Made by a program: the position numbers and the translations under genes. Below are positions 40,984-49,696 of a DNA stretch of 64,000 nt, piece by piece (the first letter of the stretch is position 1; the number at the start of each line of letters is the position of its first letter). This DNA is from Micrococcus sp. GTDB taxonomy: Bacteria; Actinomycetota; Actinomycetes; Actinomycetales; Micrococcaceae. Below the pieces are notes generated by a model. It was given only the letters and a program-made list of their open reading frames with translations. It was not told where the DNA came from and searched no databases. Location: assembly GCA_029961105.1 (NCBI GenBank), contig JASBVO010000002.1:186001-250000 (forward strand). Direction: 5' to 3'.

Positions 40984-42087
40984 CTAGCAGTCCGTCCGGT
41001 ATCGAGCGAGCTTCTCGTCGTCGATCTCGGCCCCGACGCCGGGCGCGTCGCGTACCGAGATCCGGCCATCGGCGATCGTGATCGGGTCGGCCAGCAGGTC
41101 ATCGCTCATGTCCAGGAAGTTGGACAGTTCGCCGGCGCGGCGCGAGGTGGCCTCGTGGGCGGCGCCGAAGGTGACGGTGGCGAGGGAACCGACCTGCGTG
41201 TCGATCTGGTTGCCCATGGTCACGTCCACCCCCAGGCCGGTGCACAGGCCGAGGATCTCGGTGGCCTCGGTGAACCCGGACCGCGCGGTCTTGATGCAGA
41301 TGGCGTTGCAGCCGCCGGAGAGCAGCTCACGGGAGGCATCGCCGGCCGTGGGCACGGACTCGTCACCCACCACCGGGATCGGTGACTTCTCCACCAGGCG
41401 ACGGCGGCTCATGGACTCCTTCGCATCGCACGGCTCCTCCAGCAGGGTGAGCCCCAGCCCGGCGGTGCGCTCCAGGACCTGCATGGCCTCGTTGGCCGTC
41501 CAGCCGCGGTTGGCGTCCAGGTAGATCTCGACGTCCTCGCCCAGCCCCTCGCGCAGCACGTGGCAGGCCTCGACGTCCAACGCCAGCGGGCGCCGGCCCA
41601 CCTTGAGCTTGAACGTGGTGATGCCGTACTCCTCGCCGAAGCGCTGGGCCTCCTCGAGCAGCTCCTGCGCGGGCCGGAAGCCGAGCATGTGGCTGACGCG
41701 CATCGAGTCACCCCAGCCGCCCAGCATCTTGTGCACCGGCATCCCGAGGGCCTTGCCGGCCAGGTCCCAGAGGGCGATGTCCACGGTGCCCTTGGCCACC
41801 TGGTTGTTGATGGTCCGGCGCATCACCGCGTGCACCTTCTGGCGGTCGAACGGGTCCAGTCCGATCACCTGGGGGGCGAAGATCTCCTCCACCACGTTCT
41901 TGATGGACACCTGGGTCTCACCGTAGGTGTAGGGCCGCGGCGGGGCATCCGCCACCCCGGTGACACCCTCGTCCGTGTGGATCCGCACCAGGACGTGGTC
42001 CGCCGTCTCCACCGCCCCGGAGGCGAACTTCAGCGGGTGGGTGTACGGGATGGCATAGGGGATGGCCTCGATGCCGGTGATCTTCAT
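40984..42087 (-). CDS. catB: Muconate cycloisomerase
   Basis: A protein of 367 residues of the enolase superfamily, MLE subgroup. The catalytic lysine pair is in TTFKLKVGRRPL, metal ligands in YLDANRGW, LLEEPCD and VVGDESV, and the second lysine in NAICIKTARSG. It converts muconate to muconolactone. The start overlaps the regulator stop by ATGA. No catC (muconolactone isomerase) or catD is in the window, so those steps must be encoded elsewhere. Confidence 0.92.
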   Translation of the reverse strand: MKITGIEAIPYAIPYTHPLKFASGAVETADHVLVRIHTDEGVTGVADAPPRPYTYGETQVSIKNVVEEIFAPQVIGLDPFDRQKVHAVMRRTINNQVAKGTVDIALWDLAGKALGMPVHKMLGGWGDSMRVSHMLGFRPAQELLEEAQRFGEEYGITTFKLKVGRRPLALDVEACHVLREGLGEDVEIYLDANRGWTANEAMQVLERTAGLGLTLLEEPCDAKESMSRRRLVEKSPIPVVGDESVPTAGDASRELLSGGCNAICIKTARSGFTEATEILGLCTGLGVDVTMGNQIDTQVGSLATVTFGAAHEATSRRAGELSNFLDMSDDLLADPITIADGRISVRDAPGVGAEIDDEKLARYRTDC

Positions 42088-43034
42088 GGTGCCTCCTCGG
42101 CGACTGGGTGGACGGTCGGGCGGGATGGGTGGTCCTCCGGAGACCGCCGGACCTGTTCCACGGCCCGGTGCGCGAGGGCCCGGAAGCCGGGGATCAGCAG
42201 CGACCGGCTCCCCCGCTTCCAGGCCAGGGCCAGGCCGACCTCGGGCCCGTCGGCCAGCTCGCGGTACACGACGGGTGAGCCGGAGGTGGCACGGCGGGCA
42301 CCGTCGGGGACCAGGGCCACCCCCATGCCCGCGGCGACGAAGGCCAGCAGGGTCGAGGTCTCCGTGGCCTCCTGCACGACGCGCGGCCGGAAGCCGGCCC
42401 GGCGGCAGGCCTCGAATGACACGGTGGCGACGGCGGAGGCCGGCGGGTAGCCGACGAAGTCCTCCCCGGCCAACTCCCCCAGGACCAGCGGACCGCCGCC
42501 GGCGGCCAGCGGATGCGCGGCAGGCAGGGCGACGACGAGTGAGTCGCCCTCCAGCGGGTCCAGGACGACCTCGGCGGACTGCACGGGCGGCCGGAGCACG
42601 GCCACGTCGATTCGGTTCTCCAGCAGCCCCTGTTCGATGTTCGGGGTCAGCATCTCCCCCATCACGTGCAACCGCACCCCGGGCAGCTCCTGGCGGGCCA
42701 GCTGCACGACGGCCGGCATCACCCGGTAGGTGGCGGAGCCGACGAACCCCACGCGCAGCACGCCCGCAGCACCGGCCCCCACCTCACGCACGTCCTTCTC
42801 GAGGGATTCCACGTCCGCCAGGATCTGGCGGGCGCGCTCGAGCATGAGGCGACCGGCGTCGGTGAGGTCGACCTTGCGGGTGGTGCGCTCGAGCAGCTGA
42901 GTGCCGAGACTGGCCTCGAGTTGCTTGATCTGCTGGGACAGCGGTGGCTGGGCCATGTGCAGGCGGTCGGCGGCACGGCCGAAGTGGCGCTCCTCGGCGA
43001 CGGCCACGAAGTAGCGCAGCTGGCGCAGGTCCAT
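42084..43034 (-). CDS. catR: LysR-family regulator, CatR-like
   Basis: A protein of 316 residues. The N-terminal winged helix MDLRQLRYFVAVAEERHFGRAADRLHMAQPPLSQQIKQLEASLG (read in parts) is the CatR/BenM type, followed by a ligand-binding domain. The ATG at 43034 has AAAGGAGG four bases upstream. Unlike the usual divergent layout, it is upstream of and co-directional with catB, overlapping it by four bases, so regulator and enzyme are in one operon. Muconate is the expected inducer, by family. Confidence 0.88.
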   Translation of the reverse strand: MDLRQLRYFVAVAEERHFGRAADRLHMAQPPLSQQIKQLEASLGTQLLERTTRKVDLTDAGRLMLERARQILADVESLEKDVREVGAGAAGVLRVGFVGSATYRVMPAVVQLARQELPGVRLHVMGEMLTPNIEQGLLENRIDVAVLRPPVQSAEVVLDPLEGDSLVVALPAAHPLAAGGGPLVLGELAGEDFVGYPPASAVATVSFEACRRAGFRPRVVQEATETSTLLAFVAAGMGVALVPDGARRATSGSPVVYRELADGPEVGLALAWKRGSRSLLIPGFRALAHRAVEQVRRSPEDHPSRPTVHPVAEEAP

Positions 43035-43480
43035 GGCGCCTCCTTTCACTCTGGCCATCCCGGTGCGACGCCGCCGGCAGGCGACTGCCCGTCCGCCGGC
43101 AATACCGATCCAGCGTAGGGATGACCTCCATCACAGGGGAAAGACCGGTTCGCCTCACTTTAGGACGCCCAGCATATGGATGGGTACACAATGTGTACGT
43201 CACCTGCAGAATTCATCACGGTACGGCGCGAAGGGCCGCCGATTCAGACGTGGCGAATCCCACTGTGGTTCCGCCACGCCGAGCACGGCCCCGCCCCCCC
43301 TTCACGATCCGCCGTGGCCTCGACGCGCCCTCCAGCAGACGGTCCGGGCTGGGGTGCACCGTGGTCTCGCCGAGGCTGGTCCTGATGGCCATGTCCACGC
43401 TGATGCCGCTGGTGCTCCCGGGCGGGATCCGAGCGCGGGTCGGCCCGGGGGTGCCCTCCACGCTGTGACAGCATGACTGC
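43035..43480. other. Intergenic region between catR and the asparagine-synthetase-like pair
   Basis: 446 bp. The catR-proximal 170 bp is less GC-rich, with TATGGATG at 43174-43181 and the 15-bp palindrome at 43184-43198. The remainder (43205-43480) is GC-rich, open in several frames, but none has a ribosome site or recognisable product. It should hold promoters for catR (minus) and the paralogue pair (plus). Confidence 0.4.
43184..43198. promoter_or_regulatory. Perfect 15-bp palindrome GTACACAaTGTGTAC, candidate operator
   Basis: Arms GTACACA (43184-43190) and TGTGTAC (43192-43198) around one base. It is 150 bp upstream of catR and 283 bp upstream of the asparagine-synthetase-like gene. The TGT/ACA form is common to GntR- and other dimeric regulator sites. 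The cognate regulator is not known. Confidence 0.5.
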
Positions 43481-45568
43481 ATGACGACCTACCTGACGGC
43501 CGTGGTGCCCCTGGGCCTGGAGGAGCGATTCCGGGGCTGGCTGTCCCCCCACGTCCCGGTCGCCGGCGGGGAGGGTGGCATCGGCCGCTCCGGCGCCGCA
43601 GGAAGCGGCGAGTACCTCGTGGTCGACCTGCCGGGCACCGGGGCCCGACTGCACCACGTGGGCCGCTCGGCGACGGCTGACCTGCTGCCCGCGCAGTCCG
43701 GTCCAGCCCCCTCCGGCGCCCTGTTCCGCGGCTACGCCCAGTCCCCCGGCGGTGACACCCTGGTGTTCGGCGGCGCAGGTGCCGCGGCCCTCGCGACCGA
43801 GGACCCGGGGGCCATCCACGGCACTGAGTCCGGGCTCGTCGGCGGCCGGCCTGGACGCGAATGGGACGGGACGCACCTGGCCGTGGCGTGGACTCCGGAG
43901 GGGTTGACCGCGCACACGGACTTCTCCCGGATGCTGCCGCTGCTCTACACCTGGGGCGGGGGACTCCTGGCACTCTCCGACTCCTGGCAGCTGCTGGTCC
44001 GGCTCCGGAGGGCCATGGGGCTGCCGGTCAGCATCAACACCCAGACCGTGTGCGCCATGGCCACCGAGAGGGCGATCACCGAGCACCCCTTGGACACGGG
44101 CACCGCCTGCACCCAGGTGCGCATGGCCACCGTGGGCTCCCACGTCTCCGTCCGCTGGACCCCCGTCGGCGCCGGTGAGCCCCGCATCGACCAGGCCCCG
44201 TTCCCGGAGATCTTCGCCGAGCCCCCGGGAAACTGGGCGGACACGGTCCGCCAGGGTGCCGTGACCATGGCCTCGGTACTGCGCGCCTGGCGGGACCTTC
44301 CCGGCGGCTCCCTGCGGCTGTCCATGTCCGGCGGAGCGGACTCCCGGGCGGTCCTGGCGGCCGCCCGCCGGGCCGACCCGGAGCAGCAGGCGACCACCCT
44401 GACGACGGCGGCCCCGGCCGCGGCGACCGCACGGGACCATGAGGTGGTCCAGGGACTCGCCCGGGCCGCGGGCCTGCGGCTCGGCAACAACCCGGCGGCC
44501 CCTGCGCCGCAGCTGCACCGGTACCGCAACCGCTTCCTGGTCTGGATGACCGGCTCCCTGGGACTGCACGATCGCCTGCAACTGCCCAGCCCGCGCGTCG
44601 GGACCCCGGGCCACTACACGCTCACCGGCCACGGTGCCGGGCTCTTCAAGGGCACCTACGGGTGGCGCCCCTTCACGGAGGTGGCCGCTGGCCTGGAACG
44701 GTGGGATCCGGGCGTCGGCGCCGTCGCCGGCCGGCTCGGCGAGGGATACCTCCGCTCCGTCGGGGTGGACCCCGAGGCGCCGGACGCCAGCGAATGGCAC
44801 TACATCGGCCTGCGGAACTCCCTGCACGGGGGACGCTTCACCCTGTCCACGTATTTCGGCTCCCCGCCGCTGATGCAACGCGACCTAGCCCGGCTGGCCC
44901 ACGTCCCGGCCGGCTCCTCCCGCTCCCTGCCGGCCGCGCTGCGCAGGAGTCCGGAGTCCAATGCGCCGCGGCTCAACACCTCCATCTCCACCGTGCTGAC
45001 CGTCCTGCTCGACCCGGAGCTGGCGGCGCTGCCGTACGACGCTCCGGAGAAGGACCTGGACCATGACACCCTGGACACGATCCTCGGCATCGCGGGCGGG
45101 CCGCTGTCCGACGATGAGCTCGCGTCCGTGGCGGCGTACGGCATCCCGGCCGACGTGGACCACGGCGCCGCGGAGACGTTCCAGTCCCTGTCCCGGACCT
45201 GGGGGCAGACCGTCGATGCCGACCGTGACTCGGTGGCGCCCCTCGTCGCCCAGGGCGGGGCCATCGCGGCCGACGCCGGCCTGGCCGAGTGGTACGGACC
45301 GCTCGCCGAAGACGCCGCGGCCCTGCTGCAGGAGGACGTACCCCTGGCCCACCAGCGCGGTTCCTTCGGGCGGCTGATGACCTTCCTGCCCCTGGCAGAC
45401 GCCCCCCTGGACGGGCCCGTCCCACCGCGCACCGTGGCCCCCCCGGCGCGCACCGTGGCCCGCCCGGCGGCCGTCCTGGCGAAGCCGGCCCGGGCCGGCA
45501 GGCGGGCGGCGCGCTTCGCCCGACGCGCGGCGGGACGGCTCGTCCGGGGACTGAGGGGACGCGGCTGA
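43481..45568 (+). CDS. Asparagine-synthetase-like protein, paralogue 1 (no N-terminal glutaminase Cys)
   Basis: A protein of 695 residues. The N-terminal 200 residues look like a degenerate class II amidotransferase fold (FRGYAQSPGGDTLVFGG, HTDFSRMLPLLYTWGGGLLALSDSW) but start MTTYLTAVVPLG, so the nucleophilic Cys2 is missing. The synthetase half has the PP-loop SMSGGADSRAVLAAAR (SGGADS at 283-288), so ATP binding is expected. The position of the usual GEGGDE motif reads GHGAGLFKGTYGWR (383 on), without the acidic pair. The C-terminus is Arg/Ala-rich (ARFARRAAGRLVRGLRGRG). Related enzymes make amides, beta-lactams or lasso-peptide rings. The substrate is unknown. It shares one base (TGATG) with paralogue 2. 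Confidence 0.72.
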   Translation: MTTYLTAVVPLGLEERFRGWLSPHVPVAGGEGGIGRSGAAGSGEYLVVDLPGTGARLHHVGRSATADLLPAQSGPAPSGALFRGYAQSPGGDTLVFGGAGAAALATEDPGAIHGTESGLVGGRPGREWDGTHLAVAWTPEGLTAHTDFSRMLPLLYTWGGGLLALSDSWQLLVRLRRAMGLPVSINTQTVCAMATERAITEHPLDTGTACTQVRMATVGSHVSVRWTPVGAGEPRIDQAPFPEIFAEPPGNWADTVRQGAVTMASVLRAWRDLPGGSLRLSMSGGADSRAVLAAARRADPEQQATTLTTAAPAAATARDHEVVQGLARAAGLRLGNNPAAPAPQLHRYRNRFLVWMTGSLGLHDRLQLPSPRVGTPGHYTLTGHGAGLFKGTYGWRPFTEVAAGLERWDPGVGAVAGRLGEGYLRSVGVDPEAPDASEWHYIGLRNSLHGGRFTLSTYFGSPPLMQRDLARLAHVPAGSSRSLPAALRRSPESNAPRLNTSISTVLTVLLDPELAALPYDAPEKDLDHDTLDTILGIAGGPLSDDELASVAAYGIPADVDHGAAETFQSLSRTWGQTVDADRDSVAPLVAQGGAIAADAGLAEWYGPLAEDAAALLQEDVPLAHQRGSFGRLMTFLPLADAPLDGPVPPRTVAPPARTVARPAAVLAKPARAGRRAARFARRAAGRLVRGLRGRG

Positions 45569-47799
45569 TGTCCACGTACCTCACCGTCGTGGTGCCCCTG
45601 GCCCTCGAGGACCGGTTCACCGCCTGGCTGGGTCCGGTGGAGGAGCGGGACCACCTTGTGGTGGAGATCCCCGCCGCGCAGGCCCGCCTGCACCACGTGG
45701 CCCGGGCCGCGAGCCGGGACCTCGTGGCCGGGTCGCCGGCAGGACCGGCCGCGCAGGACGGGTCACCAGCAGGACCGGCCGCGCAGGACCGGTCATGGGG
45801 CGCAGGGCCGGTCCGGATGCCACGCCACGGGCTGACCCTGTTCCGTGGTTACGCCCAGGATCCTGACGGCACCGCCCTCGTCTTCGGCGCCGGCGGTCTC
45901 GCCGACTGGCGCCGCGAGACCGCGGGGTCACCGGCCGCGGGGACGGGGGATCTGACGTCTGGACTCCGGTCCGGATCCGCGTCCGTGACGACCTCGGGCC
46001 CCGGGGCCGGGACCACGGACGCTCTGCAGTCCCCGCTGGGGCGCGGCCACGGCTGGGACGGCTGCCACCTGCTGGTCGGGGCCGGTCCCCACGGGCTGAC
46101 CGCCACCACGGACTTCTTCCGCCAGCTCCCCCTGCTCTACACCGCAGGTGCCGGCCTGGTGGCGATCTCCGACTCCTGGGCCCTGCTGGTGGACCTGCGC
46201 TCTGCCCTCGGCCTCCCGGTCTCGGTGGACACCACCGCGGCCCTGGCCTCCGCCTGGTCCAACACGATGGTCAATCACCCCCTCTCGGCCACGACCCTGT
46301 GCCACGAGGTCCGGATGCTCCCGCCGGCCGCCCAGCTCATCGTGCCCTTCGGGGCGGGAGGGGCAGTGGCACCGCGTACCGAGCAGTCCCCCTGGCCCGA
46401 GGTGTTCTCTCCGGACGGGGAGCCGTGGGGCGCTCAGGTCCGCAGCGCCGCCGTCCGGACCGCGTCGCTCGCGGCGGCCTGGGCCGGATGCCCCGGCACC
46501 TCGGTCCGGCTGGCCCTGTCCGGCGGGGTCGACTCGCGGCTGGTCCTGGCGGCTACCCTCATGGCGGACCCGGGCTCAGACGTGACGGTGTACAACACCA
46601 CCAACCTCGGGCGCGCCAACCAGGCGGATGCGGACACCGTGCGGGCCCTGGCCGAGCGCTTCGGCTTCCCCGTGGGCGCCGGGGGCCGGCCGGCCCCGAA
46701 GCCCGTCCTGGAGAAGTACGCCTCTCCCCTGTCCGTCTGGCTGCTCGACTCCCTGGGCCTGAACCACCAGCTGGCCCTGCCCTCGTTCCGGGTGGGCGGG
46801 GACGGGTTCTTCACGGTCAGCGGCCACGGCGCCGGCGTCCACAAGGGGGCCTACGGATGGCGGTCGATCCCCGCCCTCCGGTCCGACCTCGCCGCCTCTG
46901 ATCCACAGCTGGCCACGGCGGTGGCCGGCCCTGCCTCCGAACTCCTCCGCGAGGTCGGCATCGACCCGGATGCGGGACCCCACGCGACGGAGTGGCACTA
47001 CCTGGCCGTACGCAACTCCATTCACGGCGGCCGGTTCGCGATCCAGAACATGCTCGGGCCCCGGCCCCTGATGCAGCGCCAGCTCGTGGCCCTGGCCCAT
47101 GCCCCGGAAGGGTCGTCGGCCGCCCCGCCGGCGCAGATCGGGCCCGCCTGGTCCCGGGGCGCCGGCAACCGGTCACTGACCGCAGCCGTGTTGTCCGTGC
47201 TGGATCCCCGCCTGGCGGCGGCCCCCTATGACCAGCCGGCCAAGTCCATCGCCCCCGCGACCATCGAGACCGTCCTGGCGGCCGCGGGCGGGCCCCTGGA
47301 CCCGGCCGAGCGCCATGCGGTGCGCACCTACGGCGCTCCGGCCGACGTCGTGAACGGGCCTGCGGCGGTCTTCGAACGGTGGGCGCGGGAACGGCTGGAC
47401 CACCACCTGGCCCACGCCCCGGATCCGGTGGACGACGAGGCGGGGATCCATCGGCAGGTGGCAGCCCTCGTGGACGGAGGCCTCCGCGTGGCGCGGGACG
47501 CGGGCCTGGCCGAATGGCTCGGGCCGACCGCCCGGCGCGCCCGCGGCTCGATGGCGGCAGGCGGACCGCTGTCCCACGCCCGCGGCGACGCCGGCACGCT
47601 GATGGCCTTCCTGCCGCTGGCCGGCGCCGGTGTCTCGGACCCCGTTCCCGTCCGCCGGGCCCCGGAGGCCGAGGCCCCCGGACGGCCGGAGCCCGCGGCG
47701 ATCCCCGCGCAGCGGCCATCCCGGGACGGTGCCTCACCCCTGCGCCGGCTGGCGCGCCGCGCCGTGCGGTCCGCCCGCCGGTTCCGGGGCGGGCGGTGA
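45568..47799 (+). CDS. Asparagine-synthetase-like protein, paralogue 2
   Basis: A protein of 743 residues, tandem paralogue of the preceding gene; start MSTYLTVVVPLALEDRFTAWL aligns with MTTYLTAVVPLGLEERFRGWL. An insertion with PAGPAAQDGSPAGPAAQD repeats (residues about 55-75) and a Gly/Ser/Thr stretch lengthen the N-terminal part. The PP-loop is LALSGGVDSRLVLAA (318-323), and the motif GHGAGVHKGAYGWR (419 on) matches its partner, not AsnB. Downstream segments TEWHYLAVRNSIHGGRF and RPLMQRQLVALAHAPEGSS are shared too. It ends in an Arg-rich tail (RRLARRAVRSARRFRGGR). Overlap by one base implies coupled, equimolar synthesis, perhaps a heterodimer. Confidence 0.72.
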   Translation: MSTYLTVVVPLALEDRFTAWLGPVEERDHLVVEIPAAQARLHHVARAASRDLVAGSPAGPAAQDGSPAGPAAQDRSWGAGPVRMPRHGLTLFRGYAQDPDGTALVFGAGGLADWRRETAGSPAAGTGDLTSGLRSGSASVTTSGPGAGTTDALQSPLGRGHGWDGCHLLVGAGPHGLTATTDFFRQLPLLYTAGAGLVAISDSWALLVDLRSALGLPVSVDTTAALASAWSNTMVNHPLSATTLCHEVRMLPPAAQLIVPFGAGGAVAPRTEQSPWPEVFSPDGEPWGAQVRSAAVRTASLAAAWAGCPGTSVRLALSGGVDSRLVLAATLMADPGSDVTVYNTTNLGRANQADADTVRALAERFGFPVGAGGRPAPKPVLEKYASPLSVWLLDSLGLNHQLALPSFRVGGDGFFTVSGHGAGVHKGAYGWRSIPALRSDLAASDPQLATAVAGPASELLREVGIDPDAGPHATEWHYLAVRNSIHGGRFAIQNMLGPRPLMQRQLVALAHAPEGSSAAPPAQIGPAWSRGAGNRSLTAAVLSVLDPRLAAAPYDQPAKSIAPATIETVLAAAGGPLDPAERHAVRTYGAPADVVNGPAAVFERWARERLDHHLAHAPDPVDDEAGIHRQVAALVDGGLRVARDAGLAEWLGPTARRARGSMAAGGPLSHARGDAGTLMAFLPLAGAGVSDPVPVRRAPEAEAPGRPEPAAIPAQRPSRDGASPLRRLARRAVRSARRFRGGR

Positions 47800-47838
47800 C
47801 CGGAGTCCCTGACGGGGCGGGCGACCCACGCCCCGTGC

Positions 47839-48537
47839 TCACCCCGGGGCGCTCGTCGGCGTCTCCGTCTCGAGCCGCTGGCAATAGAGGGTCCCCGGCC
47901 GGGTATCGACCGCGGCGGCCTGGACGAGCCCCTTGTACTTCGTCCCGACGATGACGTCCACGGTGTCCTCCACCCGCCAGTCCGGCCGGTAGATCGATCC
48001 CTCGATGTTCCGCTGGAGGGCGAAGGCGGTGTCTCGCCCTGCCTCGCCGGAGATGATGACCGCCACCATGTTGGCCGTGGCGAAGCCCTTGTTGCCCACC
48101 CCGTCGATGACGAACCGGCGCCGCTCGAGGTCATTGGCCACGTCCCCGGCCAGGCCGTCGAGGGTGGTGCCGTTGTAGACCATCACGGGCGCGTCCTTGG
48201 CGTAGGCGAATGTCTCGGCCGGGCACAACAGGGGCTCCCTCGGCGGGGACGCCTCCCAACCCGGGATGGCCCACTGGCCGCGCAGGACCTGCACGGCGGA
48301 GACGGTCAGCCCGAGCAGCAGCAGTGCCACCAGCCCGAGCACGATCCCGTGGCGCCAGCGCCGGCGGCGGCGGTCCCGGGCCAGGGCGCGGGGATCCACG
48401 GCACCGAAGTATCCCTCCAGGTCCTCCTCGGTGAAGATCTGCCGGCCGTCGTCATCGAGACGCGGGTCCTTCCGGGGCGGGTCCTGTGCTCGCCGGCCGC
48501 CCCGGGGCCGGCCGGAGGTCTTGCGGGGTGTACTCAC
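47839..48537 (-). CDS. LytR_C-domain membrane protein
   Basis: A protein of 232 residues: a basic cytoplasmic start, one membrane helix (HGIVLGLVALLLLGLTVSAVQVL), then an extracytoplasmic domain PVMVYNGTTLDGLAGDVANDLERRRF and VVDGVGNKGFATANMV-like text, matching the LytR/CpsA/Psr C-terminal domain found alone in actinobacteria. Probably envelope-associated; function not known. The GTG at 48537 has AGGGA six bases upstream, and an upstream extension to 48624 lacks one. Converges on the asparagine-synthetase-like pair with a 39-base gap. Confidence 0.75.
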   Translation of the reverse strand: MSTPRKTSGRPRGGRRAQDPPRKDPRLDDDGRQIFTEEDLEGYFGAVDPRALARDRRRRRWRHGIVLGLVALLLLGLTVSAVQVLRGQWAIPGWEASPPREPLLCPAETFAYAKDAPVMVYNGTTLDGLAGDVANDLERRRFVIDGVGNKGFATANMVAVIISGEAGRDTAFALQRNIEGSIYRPDWRVEDTVDVIVGTKYKGLVQAAAVDTRPGTLYCQRLETETPTSAPG

Positions 48538-48713
48538 GCGGCGTCCCTTCAGCGGCAACAGGATGTGATGACCATTACACCCCAGGTGGGCACTGAACGC
48601 CCGGCGCCACGGCCGCTGGCCCACGAGCCGGGGCCGTACCCGTCAGCCCGCCAGCCGGGGTGCCCGGGCAGCACCACCGCAGACGCCTGGTCCGGGACGC
48701 CTAGGCTGGGACC

Positions 48714-49622
48714 ATGCGTACCCTTCCCGCCGCCGGATTCCTGCTCGACGTGGACGGGCCGATCGCCTCGCCGGAGACCCGCAGTGTCCCCGAGGCGATC
48801 CTGACCGCCCTGGTGGCCCTGGCCCGTCGCGGCGATCCGGTCGTCTTCAACACCGGCCGTTCGGCGGAGTTCGTGGTCCGGCACCTGGCGGAACCGCTGC
48901 GCCGGGCGGGCCTGCCCGCAGGCGCCCGGTTCCACGCGGTGTGCGAGAAGGGCGCGGTCCGGTTCTCCTTCGCCGACCTTCCCGACGGTGGCCTCCCGGA
49001 CGTGGGCGGACGCGCCGGGGTCCCGGACTGGCTGCGGGTGGACGAGGGCATGCGGGTGCCCGAGGCGACCGAGTCGACCCTGGCCCGGCTGGTGCAGGAG
49101 GAATTCAGCAGCACGATGTTCTACGACGACACGAAGCTGGCCATGTTCTCCGCGGAGATGAACGTTGGAGAGTCCCTCGAGCGATACCAGCCCGAGCAGT
49201 CACGCTTCGAGGACCGGGCCCGGGAACAGCTGGAAGCCGACGGGCTGGTGGAGCAGTTCCAGGTGGACCCGACCATCATCTCCTCGGACGTCGAGCACCG
49301 CAGCAGCGGCAAGGACCTCGGCGCCTCCAGGTCCTGGGACCTCGTGACGGCCGACGGGGAACTGCCCGTGCGGTGGTTCACCTGCGGGGACTCCAGGACC
49401 GACTACGCGATGGCCGACTGGCTGCACGGCCACGGGGCCGGCGTGACCCACGTGGACGCCCGGCCCTCCGACGGCATCCCGCCGACCCCCTACCCTGTGC
49501 TGACCAGCAAGGAGCTCTCCGGTTCCGGGTTCGGCCCGCCCGACGGGGTGCACGAGGTGACCGGCCAGGCGCTGCTGGAGTGGGCATTGAACACCATCGG
49601 GGCCGCCGGATCCAGTTCGTGA
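48714..49622 (+). CDS. HAD-superfamily phosphatase
   Basis: A protein of 302 residues. Motif I LLDVDGPIASPE gives the nucleophile (DVDG), motif II VFNTGRS, and motif IV TCGDSRTDYAMADWLHGHGA, in a cap arrangement like Cof/SPP-type sugar phosphatases. The substrate is unknown. It starts 177 bp from the divergent LytR_C gene and precedes an oxygenase gene by 74 bases. Confidence 0.75.
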   Translation: MRTLPAAGFLLDVDGPIASPETRSVPEAILTALVALARRGDPVVFNTGRSAEFVVRHLAEPLRRAGLPAGARFHAVCEKGAVRFSFADLPDGGLPDVGGRAGVPDWLRVDEGMRVPEATESTLARLVQEEFSSTMFYDDTKLAMFSAEMNVGESLERYQPEQSRFEDRAREQLEADGLVEQFQVDPTIISSDVEHRSSGKDLGASRSWDLVTADGELPVRWFTCGDSRTDYAMADWLHGHGAGVTHVDARPSDGIPPTPYPVLTSKELSGSGFGPPDGVHEVTGQALLEWALNTIGAAGSSS

Positions 49623-49696
49623 CGAGATGACGTCACCCGGGGTAGTGGAAGGCAACCTGCTCGGGGAAGGAGGCGCCGGCGTCGTTCACTGGTGGT

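Noticed and set aside
43216-43482. 88-residue minus-strand frame upstream of the synthetase-like pair, considered as a precursor peptide or regulator
   Set aside because: No ribosome site, no leader/core layout and no family resemblance; would also leave little promoter space.
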